Origin: Homalodisca vitripennis | Lineage: Eukaryota > Arthropoda > Insecta > Hemiptera > Cicadellidae | Length of the DNA: 64,000 nucleotides | Assembly (NCBI RefSeq): GCF_021130785.1 | Contig: NC_060214.1 | Coordinates: 4,677,001-4,741,000 of the forward strand | Reading direction: 5' to 3' | The notes under the pieces: model-generated | Told to the model about the DNA's origin: nothing | What the model saw: only the letters and a program-made list of their open reading frames with translations | Databases searched by the model: none | Shown: positions 36,078 to 48,709 of the stretch, in pieces | Position numbering within the stretch: the stretch's first letter is position 1 | How the letters are laid out: every line of letters starts with the position of its first letter | Position numbers and translations under genes: made by a program

Positions 36078-36668
36078 TATATGTAGCTAGATCGGGGTTT
36101 GACTTGGGATAATCACATCGACCACGCTTTTGCAGAAATTGCATCAGAAATTTTTGCTCTTCGCAACTTGGCACAGTATTGCTCCATCGGAGTCTTGAAA
36201 ACGGCATATTTTTGCCTAATCTATCCTCATCTAGGGTATGGAATTAAACTCTGGGTAGCTGTGCAAAACACAAGTTGGAACGGGTCTTCAGACTCCAAAA
36301 AAGAACTGTGAGAATGATTTTTGGTTTGAGAGCCAGAGAGTCATGCAGAGATGCTTTTAGGGAAGTCGGGTTACTGACTCTGTCCTGTTTCTATATTCTC
36401 AAGGTGATCCTTTACTCCAGATCAAAGTGCGCTTTGTTCGAAGGAGGGGGGGGGGGTTTCACCATCATGGCAGTATAGGTAACTTGATAACTTTCGAGTC
36501 TAACAACACAGAAGAAATGCTTTCAGAAATTTGCCTTCTCAAGTTAGTGTCGGATTAATAACAACGTCTCCCTGAAGGTATTAAACAACTAAATTTAAAG
36601 ACCAGTTCAAAACTATTTTGGTGCCAGAGGCATTTTACTCTGTTGACGAGTTCATGATGAATCGCTGA
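36078..36668 (+). pseudogene. CR1/Jockey-type LINE ORF2 C-terminal fragment
   Basis: Reading starts at LDRGLTWDNHI (after a TAG just upstream) and continues through LIYPHLGYGIKLW. A frameshift near 36275 leads into VFRLQKRTVRMIFGLRAR, ESCRDAFREVGLLTL and YILKVILYSRSKCAL. A G-run at 36443-36455 breaks the frame again. The natural C-terminus is recognisable as EAFYSVDEFMMNR followed by TGA at 36668. It is 5'-truncated downstream of the polymerase motifs and non-functional. Confidence 0.88.
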
Positions 36669-37466
36669 GACTATTAAGAGCACAAAAATTCAAATTCAAA
36701 AATCGTTTCAATAAAAATTCGTTAATTTCAATATTCTAATTATGCCACAGACTCTAATGTCATATTAGATACTCTTTGTATTTACAGTTTTAGACAAACT
36801 ATTAGTCATCAAACTGAGATCTGACAATAAGATAGATCTGAGATGATAGTGTATTTCCTCCCCAGGCACGGAATATACAACATTTTCGTAAATCTGTTAC
36901 GTAGCAAATTAGCATTTTATTTTTCAGTTTCTTAGAACTTTGATACGCTGAAAAAGTAAAGGTGATAGTTTTAGTAAGAAAACTAACGAAAAATAATGCA
37001 TAATAAAAATTGGAGTAGAGTGTTCTCGATATATTGATGTTAGATCGTTAGAGAAATCGTTAAATCGTTAATATGTCTTCGAAACTATTCGAGACTATTT
37101 AAACAAAGCTCACTTATCACTTTGTAAGAAGCTAATTTTGTTTAATAATTTTTTCAATTAATAGACAAAAAAAAACTTCAAGATACTTTATATCTTACAA
37201 TTATATCTTATGGCCCAATAGAACTAATAGTTATTCACAGTTAAAAAAGTGTTAACTAACATAGAGTAGATTTTGACAGGTGGGGACCCTTTTGAGTGCA
37301 ACTTGGAAAATTGTTACTAATCTTCGTGATATAAACGTCAGATATAAGAATTTAAACTCAACGAATTTATCTCGCACGATCTAAAAGAAATTTCTACAGT
37401 AAAACTATAATACTAACTTTATGGACTGCTCGGCTACATATAATTCGAATTACCTTTATTCCTGTA
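36669..37466. other. AT-rich spacer
   Basis: Probably includes the 3' UTR of the preceding LINE; the tail is not clearly defined. No gene seen. Confidence 0.45.
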
Positions 37467-37870
37467 AACATTTCATTTCATTTATTTGTTTCCAAACAAT
37501 ACATACATATATTTGACGTACAGAAATTGCAAAAAAGATAAATGTAACTGGAATACTTCCTGCAGAGACTCCACGTCATTGTACTTAACTCCATCAATTT
37601 CCAGTTTTCTAATGAGATTTCTTCTATTAAGGGAATCAAAAACCTTATCTTGGTCTAGGAATGTCACTATAACGTGTTTTGTTATGTATGTGAAATTAAC
37701 TTAGTAACATCAATTGTACTTTTTAACACATCGGATGTACTTTTTTCTTCTCTAAAACCATAATTTTCGTTAGCTACAATGTGAAGCTTTAGGTAACTCG
37801 GTAACTGAATTCTTACACATTTCTCGAGAATCTTATCTATTTATGTCAAAAGTGACATTAGCTTAAAGTT
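37467..37870 (-). pseudogene. LINE reverse-transcriptase fragment, internally deleted
   Basis: On the minus strand: EKCVRIQLPSYLKLHIVANE, then NYGFREEKSTSDVLKSTIDV (RT finger region), a stop, then VTFLDQDKVFDSLNR. In the last of these, the F-D of motif A holds the first catalytic Asp of the palm. Palm residues beyond RKLEIDGVKY are missing. The sequence passes directly into an ATGAAATGAAATG-type tail at about 37467-37490, suggesting a large internal deletion before or at insertion. It diverges from the other LINEs here. Confidence 0.8.
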
Positions 37871-40800
37871 ACTGTGTTGTGATTTTAGACCAGACTTATA
37901 GATAAACAGGTCAGTCTTATAGGATTCAATCTAGATCTGTTAACTGTCATGTTATAATACGAGTATATTTATTTAATTTTATTTCTACAAAATCGAATTG
38001 TTTGAATCCAGCTTTCTTCTTGTCTTCTTCTAGTCAAATAACATGTATTTGTCTATTCCTTAACTCGACTTTTTTTACTATCCTCAAACATGTAAGGTGT
38101 TTTCTCAACTGATTTTAAAATTAGCAAGGCCTTTCAAATCCTAAAAAAAATTAATTTTAACTTTGATATCTCGATAACATAAGATTTTTAAAATATTGAG
38201 AACATAGTACATTTCTGAATAACGTAAAATCTACTGTACGTTACTGGACTAGAATACATTACTCAACTCCATTACATAAAACACTATTTTATTAAAAACA
38301 ATAATACATTTTGTTCATCTAAATCCTAATCCTCATAACGCCTCGACAATTTTTGCCTTTCTTTATTTGTTCGAAAAGCAGTTACCGCCGTTGAGTGAAA
38401 TGAGCATAATATTTCTCTCTGTTCTGTTTAATTACGGTTTTGACGTTACCGACCATGATACTCTCAGGGGACTTACGGCAGTATATTTCAGTCTATAGGC
38501 TGATATATGTTTTCTAAAAATTCAATACTTGAATATTTTTCGTGATATAGCATCTCAATTCTATGTTATTAATTAATTTATTATTTCAATTATATTGCTT
38601 TCCACAACTAACACATGTTTAAAAGTCCAGAACAAAGCTTCATAAATAGAAACTAGAATTATATAAAAATTAAAAAATTGAACTTACAAATTTATAAACA
38701 TTTAATTGTTTACTTAAGTCCTACATTATTTATGCCTCGAAACTCAAAAGTTATCTGATCGGAAAGACTTTTTACTGTTTGCATAAAGTTCTCGAGTTTA
38801 TTTTGATATCATTAAGAGTTTCACATTTACTTTATGATAATATTTTGTTACTATTAGTCTATTATTTATATATTGTTTGTGGAATTTGATGTAAATAAAA
38901 TATGTTCTTTTATTTAAATAAAAACTTAAGTAAATAAAAATATACGAACTTTAAGTCAGATATTATGATAACAATAATATAATGATTAACATGATATTTC
39001 TTTACGTTGTTTGTGGAATAATGGGTTTTGTAAATATTTGATTAAAAGATGGTATAAAATAAATTAAATGGGTTATTACGTAACTTTTTGTGTGTTTTAA
39101 GTCACTACCAAAGGTTTGAAGTTCATTATTTGATTTTTAAATGTTGGTCAACTATAAAACACCTTTTGATAAGCGACGGTGTCTTATTATATTTGTCAAC
39201 CCCTAGAGGTAGCAGACGGACTTGTCATTCCGAGAAATTATAAAGCACAAGTTTTGTGTTTTACTATTATGTCAGCTGTTATAGTTAAAATATCGAAACA
39301 AATAAAAAACAAAACTGAACTACGAGTGTGATTCATTGTTTGACAACGAGTATAAATTCTGTTTAACGTAAGTTAAAATATAAGCCTACTTTGAATGTTT
39401 GTATCAATAAGGAGAGGGGGGTTACCCCAAAAGCCTCCTAGATACGCCTTTGGATAGGAATGGTCATATAGTCATATAGGAAAGTTGTAAGTTTCGCTTA
39501 ACATATATTTTATCTAAAACAAATTATGTTGACTGAGAAATGCAATACATCACTTTCGTTAACATAAGTAAGTATTAAATAAAACGTAATGGCGTTCTAT
39601 GTGCTGTGCATGTAGTGAGGATGTTTGTATATCTTAAATAGATATATTTATTGTAACGCCCATGTGTTGTTTGTTTTCTACAGTCTACTCATTCAACACT
39701 CCGTAATTTATTTATGCAAAACATTGTTTGCATGAATGTATAGATCAAATGAGTATATGGCTATTTCACAAACCTTCCATGAACACAAATCTCCCCGTAA
39801 GGGAATCGTTCACCGGAAATAACTGCGACTTTGGTTTTATTTAATATGGTTACTGCACCGTAATACCTCTCACCCATAACAAAACACATCCGCTGGTCTA
39901 GTGAAAAATATAGCGGGCATACATTGGAATGACCATTTTGGAAATCCCCATTGCTTCATTATTATCAAACTTCTGTAAACTGCGGTACATTGATGTAGAA
40001 CTGCTAATTTGCTCAAGTCACCCTACAGCCCTCTTTCTAATAAAGTAGTAATTATAAAAGTCCTTTGAACAAATTTTGACCGTGAACGTGTTACCCCTAC
40101 GATACACTTAAATCTTTTACGGATATTGGTTTTATTAAGTAATTGATTCTTGAGTGCTATTATCGTGTTTGTTTCGTCCTTTAACTATATAAATGCGTTT
40201 GAACAGAACAATCTAAAATTAAAATATATTGAAATATCTGTATAGAAATCAGATAAATTAAACTTTAAATTCATATAACTTGATTTCCCTTAATTTATTG
40301 AATGCACAAAAATACACATTATACTTATAAGGAGCATAACGCTAAATTATATCGAAATAGTTCATCTCCAAGTTTGTGTTGTTTGGTAATAAATCCACCT
40401 GTCATTAAAATATATTTAGGGGTTAAAATAAAAAAAGTTTAACATACAAATATATTATGTCTGAAAAATGCTTGGTTTAGGAAAATTTGTTTTCTAAATT
40501 ATCACGTTCTCCTACTATGGCCATTATAGTGATTTATCCTCATTTAAACTAGGAAGTCCAGATATGGGGGAAATATTTGATCTGAATATAATTTCATTCT
40601 CAAGGTACTATAAAGCAATACGTATATTTTTTCACGAAATATTATAGATCTTCTTGCAAACCACTGTTTAGATAAAGCAGTATTTGTAACTAAATCCTAT
40701 AATTTGTTTCATTAGCCCATAGGAACCTTAGTTTTTTTTTATACTTGTGGCAGCGAACATTTCCTCTTGCCAATGGCACAGTGTAACGGTTCGGGATCAA

Positions 40801-41094
40801 GCAACGCCGAGCGTGGCAGCTGCTTTGATAGGTAACCGCCGTTTTAAAATTGGTCATAGCAAAAATTTAAAAATATGATTGTGTTCTTATACCATAATTC
40901 AATAGTTAAAAACCGTAAAAAACAAGCAATATAATTCTTTGGGTAAATTTTGGATTGCTACTGAAAGAAATGTTAACAGTTAATACGTAACTTAGTAGTT
41001 TCAGAGGCGTAAAGAATACAAGAACGGCCAGTAAGAAGATATGTTTTATATGTTATCATTCAATCACATTCATTACTCTAGATAAATTTAATGA
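37871..41094. other. AT-rich spacer
   Basis: More than 3 kb with no frame above about 60 codons that resembles a protein. Near 40790-40815, TCAAGCAACGCCGAGCGTGG matches the reverse complement of 7316-7336, an interspersed-repeat trace. Nothing else recognised. Confidence 0.5.
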
Positions 41095-41480
41095 ATATTT
41101 ACTGTTAATAATGAACGTACTATTGGGAAGTCCGCCCAAAATCATGATCATTACTTTACCCTTTATAAAACGGGATTACTTTTCCAAGTTTGAAAGTGAT
41201 TGGGAAAATGCCCTCATTAATATTCTGATTTATTATATGAAGCAAGGGAAAAATTAAATAGGCCAAATAAATTTGAAGGAATTAAGCTAGAATGTTATCA
41301 CTGCCGGGAGCCGAGCCGCCCTTCATATCCGTGAATACGTGCTGGAGTTCGGGGCCCGTTATAGATTCTACCCGGAAGTAAGCGTCCACCAGGTACTCAG
41401 TATCTTTCGTGACGACCCAGGTTACAGGAAAAACCGGGCTAGGCGGTCCCCGACGTTCGCGTAATATTTCTTGCATAAAT
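41095..41480 (-). pseudogene. LINE ORF2 fragment (linker and start of reverse transcriptase)
   Basis: Minus-strand frame 41476-41282 ends with ITGPELQHVFTDMKGGSAPG then SDNI, the conserved segment just upstream of the RT domain in Jockey/CR1-type LINEs. After a frameshift the sequence continues as INEGIFPITFKLGKVIPFYK, the first RT block. The fragment is truncated on both sides and holds no catalytic residue. Confidence 0.8.
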
Positions 41481-42400
41481 CTGCTTCATCTTTTACATTT
41501 TAGAGTTTTAACCTTTCGTTGACCCTTGATTGAAATGATCAATTAATTTGAATCCTTTCTTTATCTTTGTTTATATCCATGGCTTTTGAAATATTTTCCC
41601 ACATATTTTAATTTTTCGAGTAATTGATTTTATTACAGTAATTACCTAAATTTTTTAGGAACTAATTTTTTTGTTAAACGTCAGGACCATTTGAAATTGG
41701 GTTTTCAACGGTAGCTCATCTAATTTCTGGTCTAGATTGATCTGAGAAACCGGTAATTATCCAAGGTATTTCATATGGTTAATAAACTGCCTATTTATCA
41801 TCAGAAATAAAATTTTTAACATGTACATATGATAAAAGGTTGTAACATATATAAGAAATACATGTATGAATATAACAATAGGTGTATAGAATAAGGAAAC
41901 TGAAATAAAATAAGTTTACAGGTATATATTTAGTAATTCCGCACTCAAATTGTTGCGAATAGAGTGAATTTTAGAAATAAAAATCAGACGATCAGCATAC
42001 TTGATTTAATGTACCTGAACTCATTTAATATACACGAACAATGAAAAGTGAAATAACAAACTTTGAAAAATAATTTTTGAAAGCAAAAACTAACTTTTAG
42101 GCTCTATAAAATGAAACATTAGGGTCTTCGAATCTGTACGTATTAATATCCTACTGATAATCAAAGTATACTGTCAAGAAAGTACACACAAGCGCGGCAC
42201 TGGCATAGACGAAATTTTGCAAGGTTTTACGTCACAGTTTTGTTAGAATTAGTTACTGAAGAACACTTTTAAGTTACCGATAAATAACGCCTTACAGTGA
42301 GTTGGATAGTTTTATTTATCTGTAAGTTATACCCCTAAACTTAGTCGCAAAAATAGCAAGGTCAGACTTGCAATACAACTGTGCAACTCCATTTTTGACA
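41481..42400. other. AT-rich spacer
   Basis: No recognisable gene, repeat or element end. Confidence 0.5.
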
Positions 42401-42504
42401 CACCCACAGAGCGACGAGCCGTATGAACAAGAAGTAACTATCACATCTTGTCTACCTGCGTGGCAGCAACAGTAGGGTCGCGGCACAGCATCTCAGTACA
42501 CACT

Positions 42505-42515
42505 GGTTCGATTCC
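42505..42515 (+). promoter_or_regulatory. Isolated polymerase III B-box-like motif
   Basis: GGTTCGATTCC at 42505-42515 matches the tRNA B box exactly, and TGGCAGCAACAGTAGG about 45 bp upstream is a poor A box. The T-arm does not pair well, so this is not a functional tRNA. It may be a decayed SINE or chance. Confidence 0.3.
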
Positions 42516-42619
42516 CACCGACAGAAGCAACTTTTTGCTGTAGAGAAACTGTTTATTGTTAATCTAATAAGTTTTATTTCTTATAAATTTATTATTTAAA
42601 TTCTTTTAATAATCGTGAC

Positions 42620-43290
42620 TTTTCATTTTATCTATTTATTTATTCATTAATTTATTATTGACAAAAATATGCAATTTACAATAGAAAAAACAAAAACCGG
42701 GAAACCCTGTATTCTTTTTAACAATTTTAAATACAGACAACATAGAATTTTAAAAAATGGAGACATATCTTGGCGATGTCTCGGAAAAGATTTGCAGCGC
42801 ATCGATTAAAACTGATCCAAATATAACGGCACTGACTGTTTGCAATAAAAAACACAGCAGTGAACACCCAGTCACCATGCGTTCGCTTTTGTCACCGCTG
42901 TCCAGGACTCGGTCTGCGACCGACGCTGCTTCACCTACTCCGCCTGCATCTGACTCGCCGCCTGCCTGCTCCACGCCTGGCCCGGACCCTGCGCTGATCG
43001 CCACTCCATCCAGATCCTCCACCACAGAGTAATAAGGTATATACAGAGTGCTCGCGCCCAGGCTTTCATGTGTTAACAACTTTTGGGCTGTTTTGTGAAC
43101 TGTCCGCTTTAGAGCGCGACGTGAGCTTGTGTCCCAGCCGGCGTTGCCATATCGTGCCCCGACGGGCGGCGCGGCGCGGCGGGTATGGAGTGGGAGGGTG
43201 GGAGTGATGAAGCGGGCCAGTATCCCTGTGTCCCAATCTGCCGCGCTCAGCTCACTGTGCCTTCGGATAAGCAACTGAAAAATCAGTAAC
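42620..43290 (-). mobile_element. Short element: LINE 5' region joined to a LINE-like 3' tail
   Basis: Read on the minus strand, this GC-rich segment carries GAGCACTCTGTATATACC and TTATTACTCTGT. The same words occur in the 5' region of the LINE at 45731-45764. The segment ends in TTTTTGTCAATAATAAATTA followed by AATAAATAAATAG, a LINE-style 3' tail. A 174-codon frame (43274-42750) is open but has no domain I know. With no endonuclease or polymerase it looks like an internally deleted, non-autonomous derivative of about 670 bp. I did not find a clear target duplication. Confidence 0.65.
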
Positions 43291-45539
43291 AGCCTTTCAA
43301 ATTAAAGTTCCTTGGCATAAATGTAATGAGAGAAGCCGCATAGAGTTATATTGCACAACATTCGATAAACTGACGGACCCGTTACAGTATTGGTTATTTC
43401 TAAATTGGCAACTCTAAGATGTATACAGAAATAATGAATGGTCTCAAACAATAGTACTGTATTTTCTGTGAATTAAACCATTAATTAGAAATTATAGCAT
43501 CGTAGGTACAAAGTTAAGACTGCATTGCTTTTCTTAAGTAGTCCTGGATTAGTTATAGTTTTGGGAGCACTGACCTAAACATTAAATATGACATTGATAT
43601 ATACTGAGATAGAAAAATCCGTAACGAGAAAATGTATTATTTGTTAATTTAATGCGAGAAGAATATGACACTGTATGTATAACAAACGAGGTATACACAA
43701 TATTCACTACAAGTGTTATCGTTATTAATTACTTGTTATTATTTCAACTTCATAATATAAATCAATATAAGAGTGCGTGTTAGTATTAGTAAGTAAGAGG
43801 TATGTTTTAGTAATATGTTATTTGACTTGGTCTTAACAGTCTATTCTACTAACATAACAGACAAAGTGGTTTTATTTGACTCTATAATGTGCAGTGCGTG
43901 TCAGCATAGTGACTTTGTGATGAAGTCAGTTTTTCAAATTTTAGTTCATAAGCAGTGCAAGTGGTCAGGCCATTCTACGAAAAAGAGTGCTCTAGACAAA
44001 CTTAAAGTGTTAAAACGTGTATAAATCTTACAGCATGTTCAGAATTTGGAAGTAACTAGTAATATATTTTTGCCTGGTATGTGTTAGTTTTTAGAAAATT
44101 AGTAGTAATGTTTTTGTAAACGCACATCTATCTATTTTCCAATATTAGAACGTTAATTTCATCGCATAGTTTCCAGTTTCAACACTATTTCTACTTAAGC
44201 ATACCATTAATTAGCAGTATTTTATATTTAAATTGTTCAAAAACGGTGTAATTATACAGGGTATTATTGTAAACGGGTTAAATAAAAAAGGGTTATATGT
44301 GTAAATTTTAGTTCATGTCTCACAAGAAAGAAAAGTTTCCATAAATACGAGTATTCCGCAAACGCTCTCATCATTAGTAGTTATTACTTAAACAGAATAA
44401 TTTTGGACCACTACAAGAATCCCACAGACCTGGAAAGTCAGGGAAGTGTTTCCAAACAGGTGAAAAGTCAGGGGAAATGTAAAAGAATTATAAAAAGTCA
44501 GGGAAAATCTTATGTCCATAAACTTAAGAATCCAGAAGCTGGACAGTTATTTAAAGTGAGCTGATATCCAGAAAATTAACATTTCTTTATTTATACTTCT
44601 AACATTAATTGTTAAGTCAATCGGTCAAACCGTTTAAAAGTTCTAGAGAAAGAAGGTGGATACCTGGCAAGTGGAGCGGTTCCTAACATATTTTTATAGT
44701 AAATTTAATATTTTATTTGGACCTAACGCGAACTCTGAACTGTTTTAGTGCATTTTTGTTACACCTGAATCTTGTTTGATGTTTTTCTCAGATCCACAAT
44801 TTAGTTTTACAATAATTTATTTGGCTGTTTATAGTTTACTATAATAGGATATTATTTTTGTATCGACCATCAATAGAAATTTGTGCAACGATTCATCGGT
44901 TTAAAGTAGACACTGAATCTTAATTGTAACATTAACAGATCACATTGTATTATATTTCTTTTTGTTTTCAATGTTGCAATCGTTGTTGTTATTGAAATTT
45001 TGTATTTGATAGCTGTATTTACATCTTGCTTTGGATTCCTTTGTGTATTTTTATTTTAACTATGTTCAATTTGATGTTAAGTTATTTGTGTGAAATTACG
45101 TAATTTCTTTTAAATAGAGTTTCTAGTCTTACATTACTTAAAATACCACATTTTAACTGTTAAATGCTTACTACTTAATGTATAATATTTATTAAATAAT
45201 CGTATTCTCGTGAAAAGGGCATACATGATAAATCTGCTAACAATATTTCTAAACATTGTATTTTTATAGGAAACAAATAGTATTGTAAATGTACAATTTT
45301 ATGAAGGACATTTTATTATTTGTGAAATAATTGTTCTAAACACAGTTATTGACATCAAACACAGTAAACTCTTTGTTGAATATTATGTTTTTTCTGCCAT
45401 TACTGCTCCTGTATGTAATTTCCCGTTAATAATTAATTAGTTTACTACTTACTTATTTAGCGCAATTTTAGTTGTTGTAAAGCAAGTTAAATAGGTGCAT
45501 ATAAATGCAGTACAAAACAGGCAGGAAGAAAAAAAACGC
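43291..45539. other. AT-rich spacer
   Basis: No gene recognised. A degenerate 30-bp motif AAAGTCAGGG(G)AA occurs three times at about 44433, 44464 and 44494. The 69-codon frame at 43815-44024 has no known similarity. Confidence 0.5.
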
Positions 45540-45645
45540 TTGCTGAGTAGTAACGTAACAACAGGGCTAGGGGTTTGAGAGAAAGCCGAGTGCCGGGCCG
45601 ACCGACTCAGATTCTTTCTCTACTACAGTACAGAGCGCGCACGAA

Positions 45646-47190
45646 GTGGCAACACAGGGCTCGAGCGAGATGGTCCGCGAGCTGCCACCACCCCTGTCGT
45701 CGCTGCTTTGGCCGAGTCAATTTTCCCTATGGCGCGAGCACTCTGTATATACCTTATTACTCTGTGTCCTCCACATAGATCTGTTCACCGGCGGGCGAGA
45801 CTACTGCGTTCCACGCGTCTACGGGAAAGAAACCGACCCCGTGTCATTGCAACAAAACCTGACCTGCTCGCTACTACAAACTCACTCGAAGTGCCTACGC
45901 CTGTCGCCTCGTCGGGAGCCTCTGATGCTGACGAACTTGCGTCAAAAAAACTGCAGATTAAAGGAGCAGATAAGGCAGCTCAATTTCGATCTGATGAGGG
46001 TTGTCGATCATTCCATTGAATCGGACACAAGGCTTCTTCGGTATACAAATGACATTTTTGTTGCGAGATCTTCGCTGTCCGGAGTATCAGTGGGAGCTTC
46101 TATAAGAGACTGCGCTGTTCAGTGCGATCCAACGTTGACCACCTGCTGTCAGGTCTCACAGTGTTCCGAGACTCGCGAGCCCGTCACCAATCTGAGGACA
46201 ACTATTCAGGTACTCGAGGCAGAGATTGAATTTCTACGGGCCGATAGGGAGGTCCAGGGGTGTTCCTGCGGCTACTCTGAGGCGACGGGTGATTGGATTG
46301 TCTGTTAAAATAAAACATATGTTCCTATTACGACCAGCAATAGATTTGAACCTCTCGAAAATACAAACGAAAAACCACCCATTCTCAAAACCATCGCAAC
46401 CACTAATGCAGCTCAACAAAAATATCCCTGTACAATAACCTGCAACAATAGTAACCCATCCGGCCAACACCCTCCTCCAAAGTCTTCTCCTGGTAGAAGG
46501 CCAAAATTGAAAGGCAACATTAAAAGAGAGTTGCTTTCCTTCAGGAATGTTGTGATTGAGGGTGACAGTAATACCCGTTTTCCTGGCCCGCATTGTGCAG
46601 CGCCGCGCCGCGTCTCATCGGCTGCCAAAGTGACTGGCATATGTAAGCCTGGGGCCAAACTCCTGAATGTAAACGTCCAGCAGCCCCTCGCCGCCCTCTA
46701 GCTGCTTCCTCCTGCTCGCCAGAACCAACGACATCGCTGCCGGTGACTCACACAAAATCTATAATCGCCTGGAAGAAAGAGTCACCGTTCGACTGAGTTC
46801 GGCCGATGTCATCTTGGCAATGATCCCTTATCTTCGCGATCTGCTCGTTAGCCATCCTGTGAACCAACGGACCATTCTCGCCAATTACTACATAGAGGAG
46901 CTATACGTGAGACACTCAAACCTCAAGCTCCTCGATATCAATGATATCGGAAGAAACTGGTTCACACGGATGGCATGCATTTGCAATTGCCGGTTAAAGA
47001 GCTGCTGGTCGAAATGATAGTGGAGGGCGTGGTTGCTGCTGTCGGACCGCCTGCTGCGCCTGAGTTTTCTCTAACACTGCCTAGTGCCCGCTGCCTCACC
47101 TGCTGCTGCTGATACCTGTCAGTCGCTCGCCAGTCCTGCCCAGAACCGTCTCATGCAGCATGACACTTCATCAAAGCTACTTCGCCTGTA
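45646..47190 (+). pseudogene. LINE ORF1 with SGNH-esterase domain, broken
   Basis: ORF1 proteins of CR1-group LINEs bind RNA, and many carry an SGNH hydrolase-like esterase domain. The N-terminal part seems to begin in the frame of 45708 (SSGASDADELAS) and to pass, at an A7 run (45944-45950), into the frame of 45646. There KNCRLKEQIRQLNFDLM and TTIQVLEAEIEFLRAD suggest a coiled coil. TAA at 46306-46308 interrupts, but the same frame continues (FEPLENTNEKP) to GDSN of esterase block I near 46560 and ends at 46701. Another frame holds LLARTNDIAAG (block III) and IEELYVRHSNLKLLDINDIG. A one-base shift near 46965 leads to TDGMHLQL, the Asp-His block. Confidence 0.85.
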
Positions 47191-47340
47191 AAACCTGACG
47201 AAAATAATATTACGCTTTCCTGTCAAAAAAAAAAACGAAGAGCCTATGACGAATGTAAAACGAGAGAGGGGTATCAGATCCTGTTATTTATTCAGAACAC
47301 GTTTTCAGAAACCACTCAAAATTTTCATAAAATTTCGAAA

Positions 47341-48280
47341 TTCAAAATTATTCACCTAAATGCTCAATCCGCTACCAATAAGGTAGAAGAGTTGGACCTC
47401 ATGTGCGATGAGCGAAAACCTTATATTATTGTAATATCGGAACACTGTTTTACAACCGAAACATCAGCATTTAAAACAATGCAAAATTATGAATTGGCAC
47501 ATATTTTCCTTCGTTCCAATTTTAAGGGAGGTGGTGTGGCAATCTTTGTAAAAATCCCCTTGAAATTTGAAAAAAATTAAGTAATTCATACTCTAGAATT
47601 TGATTTTGAGGCTGCTGGTATTAATATAAATTTAAATTCATCCGAAAAAGTTAATATTGTTGAAATATACCGTCCAAACAACAACCGAAGTTTTATATCA
47701 TCCTTTTTTGGAAAACCAGAGAGCCTGCTAACAATTTTTGTTTTCAAACAATCAACTATTTCTCTTAATTGGCGATTTAAATATAAACGCACTGGACCAC
47801 CCCGACCCCCACACTCGGCGGCTGCGTGACATTCTTCAATCTTTTGGTCTAAATTGGTCAGTGAACTCTCCTACACGAGTATGTGCCACGACGAGTACAA
47901 CCATCGACAACGTTATCACTCACATCCCGAAAGTTGACGTTGTCGTATTCAGTCCTGCCATCTCTGATCGCTTCGCTCAGGAGATTTGATTAATGGACTT
48001 GATCCGGTGACTAGGCTTGCAGAAAATACGGTCCAAAGAGCTCTAAACCCTCAAAATATTAACGAGTTAATTTATTAACTTAAGCGAGAAAGTTGGAATT
48101 TTTTAAATAACATTCAGTGTCCAAATAAAGTTTACACTGCTTTTAATGAACGCTTTCTTTATTATTTAAATATTTCATGTCCTTACAGAAAATTTGAAGT
48201 ACGCAGTAAGCGACATAAGAATACTTGGGTTACACAAGGTATTCTCACATCTCGTAAAAAACTCAAATTTTATCACTAAA
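47341..48280 (+). pseudogene. LINE ORF2 N-terminal: APE-type endonuclease and linker, broken
   Basis: APE-type endonucleases nick the target DNA for target-primed reverse transcription. Visible: KIIHLNAQSATNKVEELDLM (start block), IISEH-like ISEHCF with the catalytic Glu, then FKGGGVAIFVK before a TAA at 47578-47580. The frame continues to about 47735 (VNIVEIYRPNNN) and then shifts to 47738-47989 with LLIGDLNINALDH (Asp-Asn block), TTIDNVITHIP and AISDRFAQEI. The final block should be SDH; here His is replaced by Arg. The linker LKRESWNFLNN and KNTWVTQGILTSRKK follows at 48080-48280. Inactive. Confidence 0.88.
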
Positions 48281-48709
48281 TTTTTATTAATACAAACAAA
48301 GAAAATTTTCAAAGATTTTAAAAAAAATTATAGAAGAATATAAAAGAAAGTTATAAAAGCTGCTAATGCCTATGAACTAAACAAACTATTAAAGAATACC
48401 GAGAACTTTTCAAAAAGAGCATGGATAATAATTAATTAATCCGTAAAACGAGAACATCCAGTACAAAAATAAAAAAAAATGTTTACTGCTCGTTGAAAAC
48501 CAACTTATAGATGATCCTCAAAAATTGCTGACGAATTTAACAAGTATTTTGCCTCAGTTGGTTCGTGTGATGAGTGCTTCACTGAAACCCTCTCCCGCAA
48601 CCTTGGTAGAGAACCGGTATCGTCTATGATCTTGACCCCTGTCGATGAGGCTGAGATGGCTGGTATTGTGCAAAAAATAAATTAAAAGAAATCTTGTAAC
48701 AACAGTGGT

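Noticed and set aside
42440..42525. Functional tRNA gene
   Set aside because: Only the B box is good; arms do not pair and the A box is poor.
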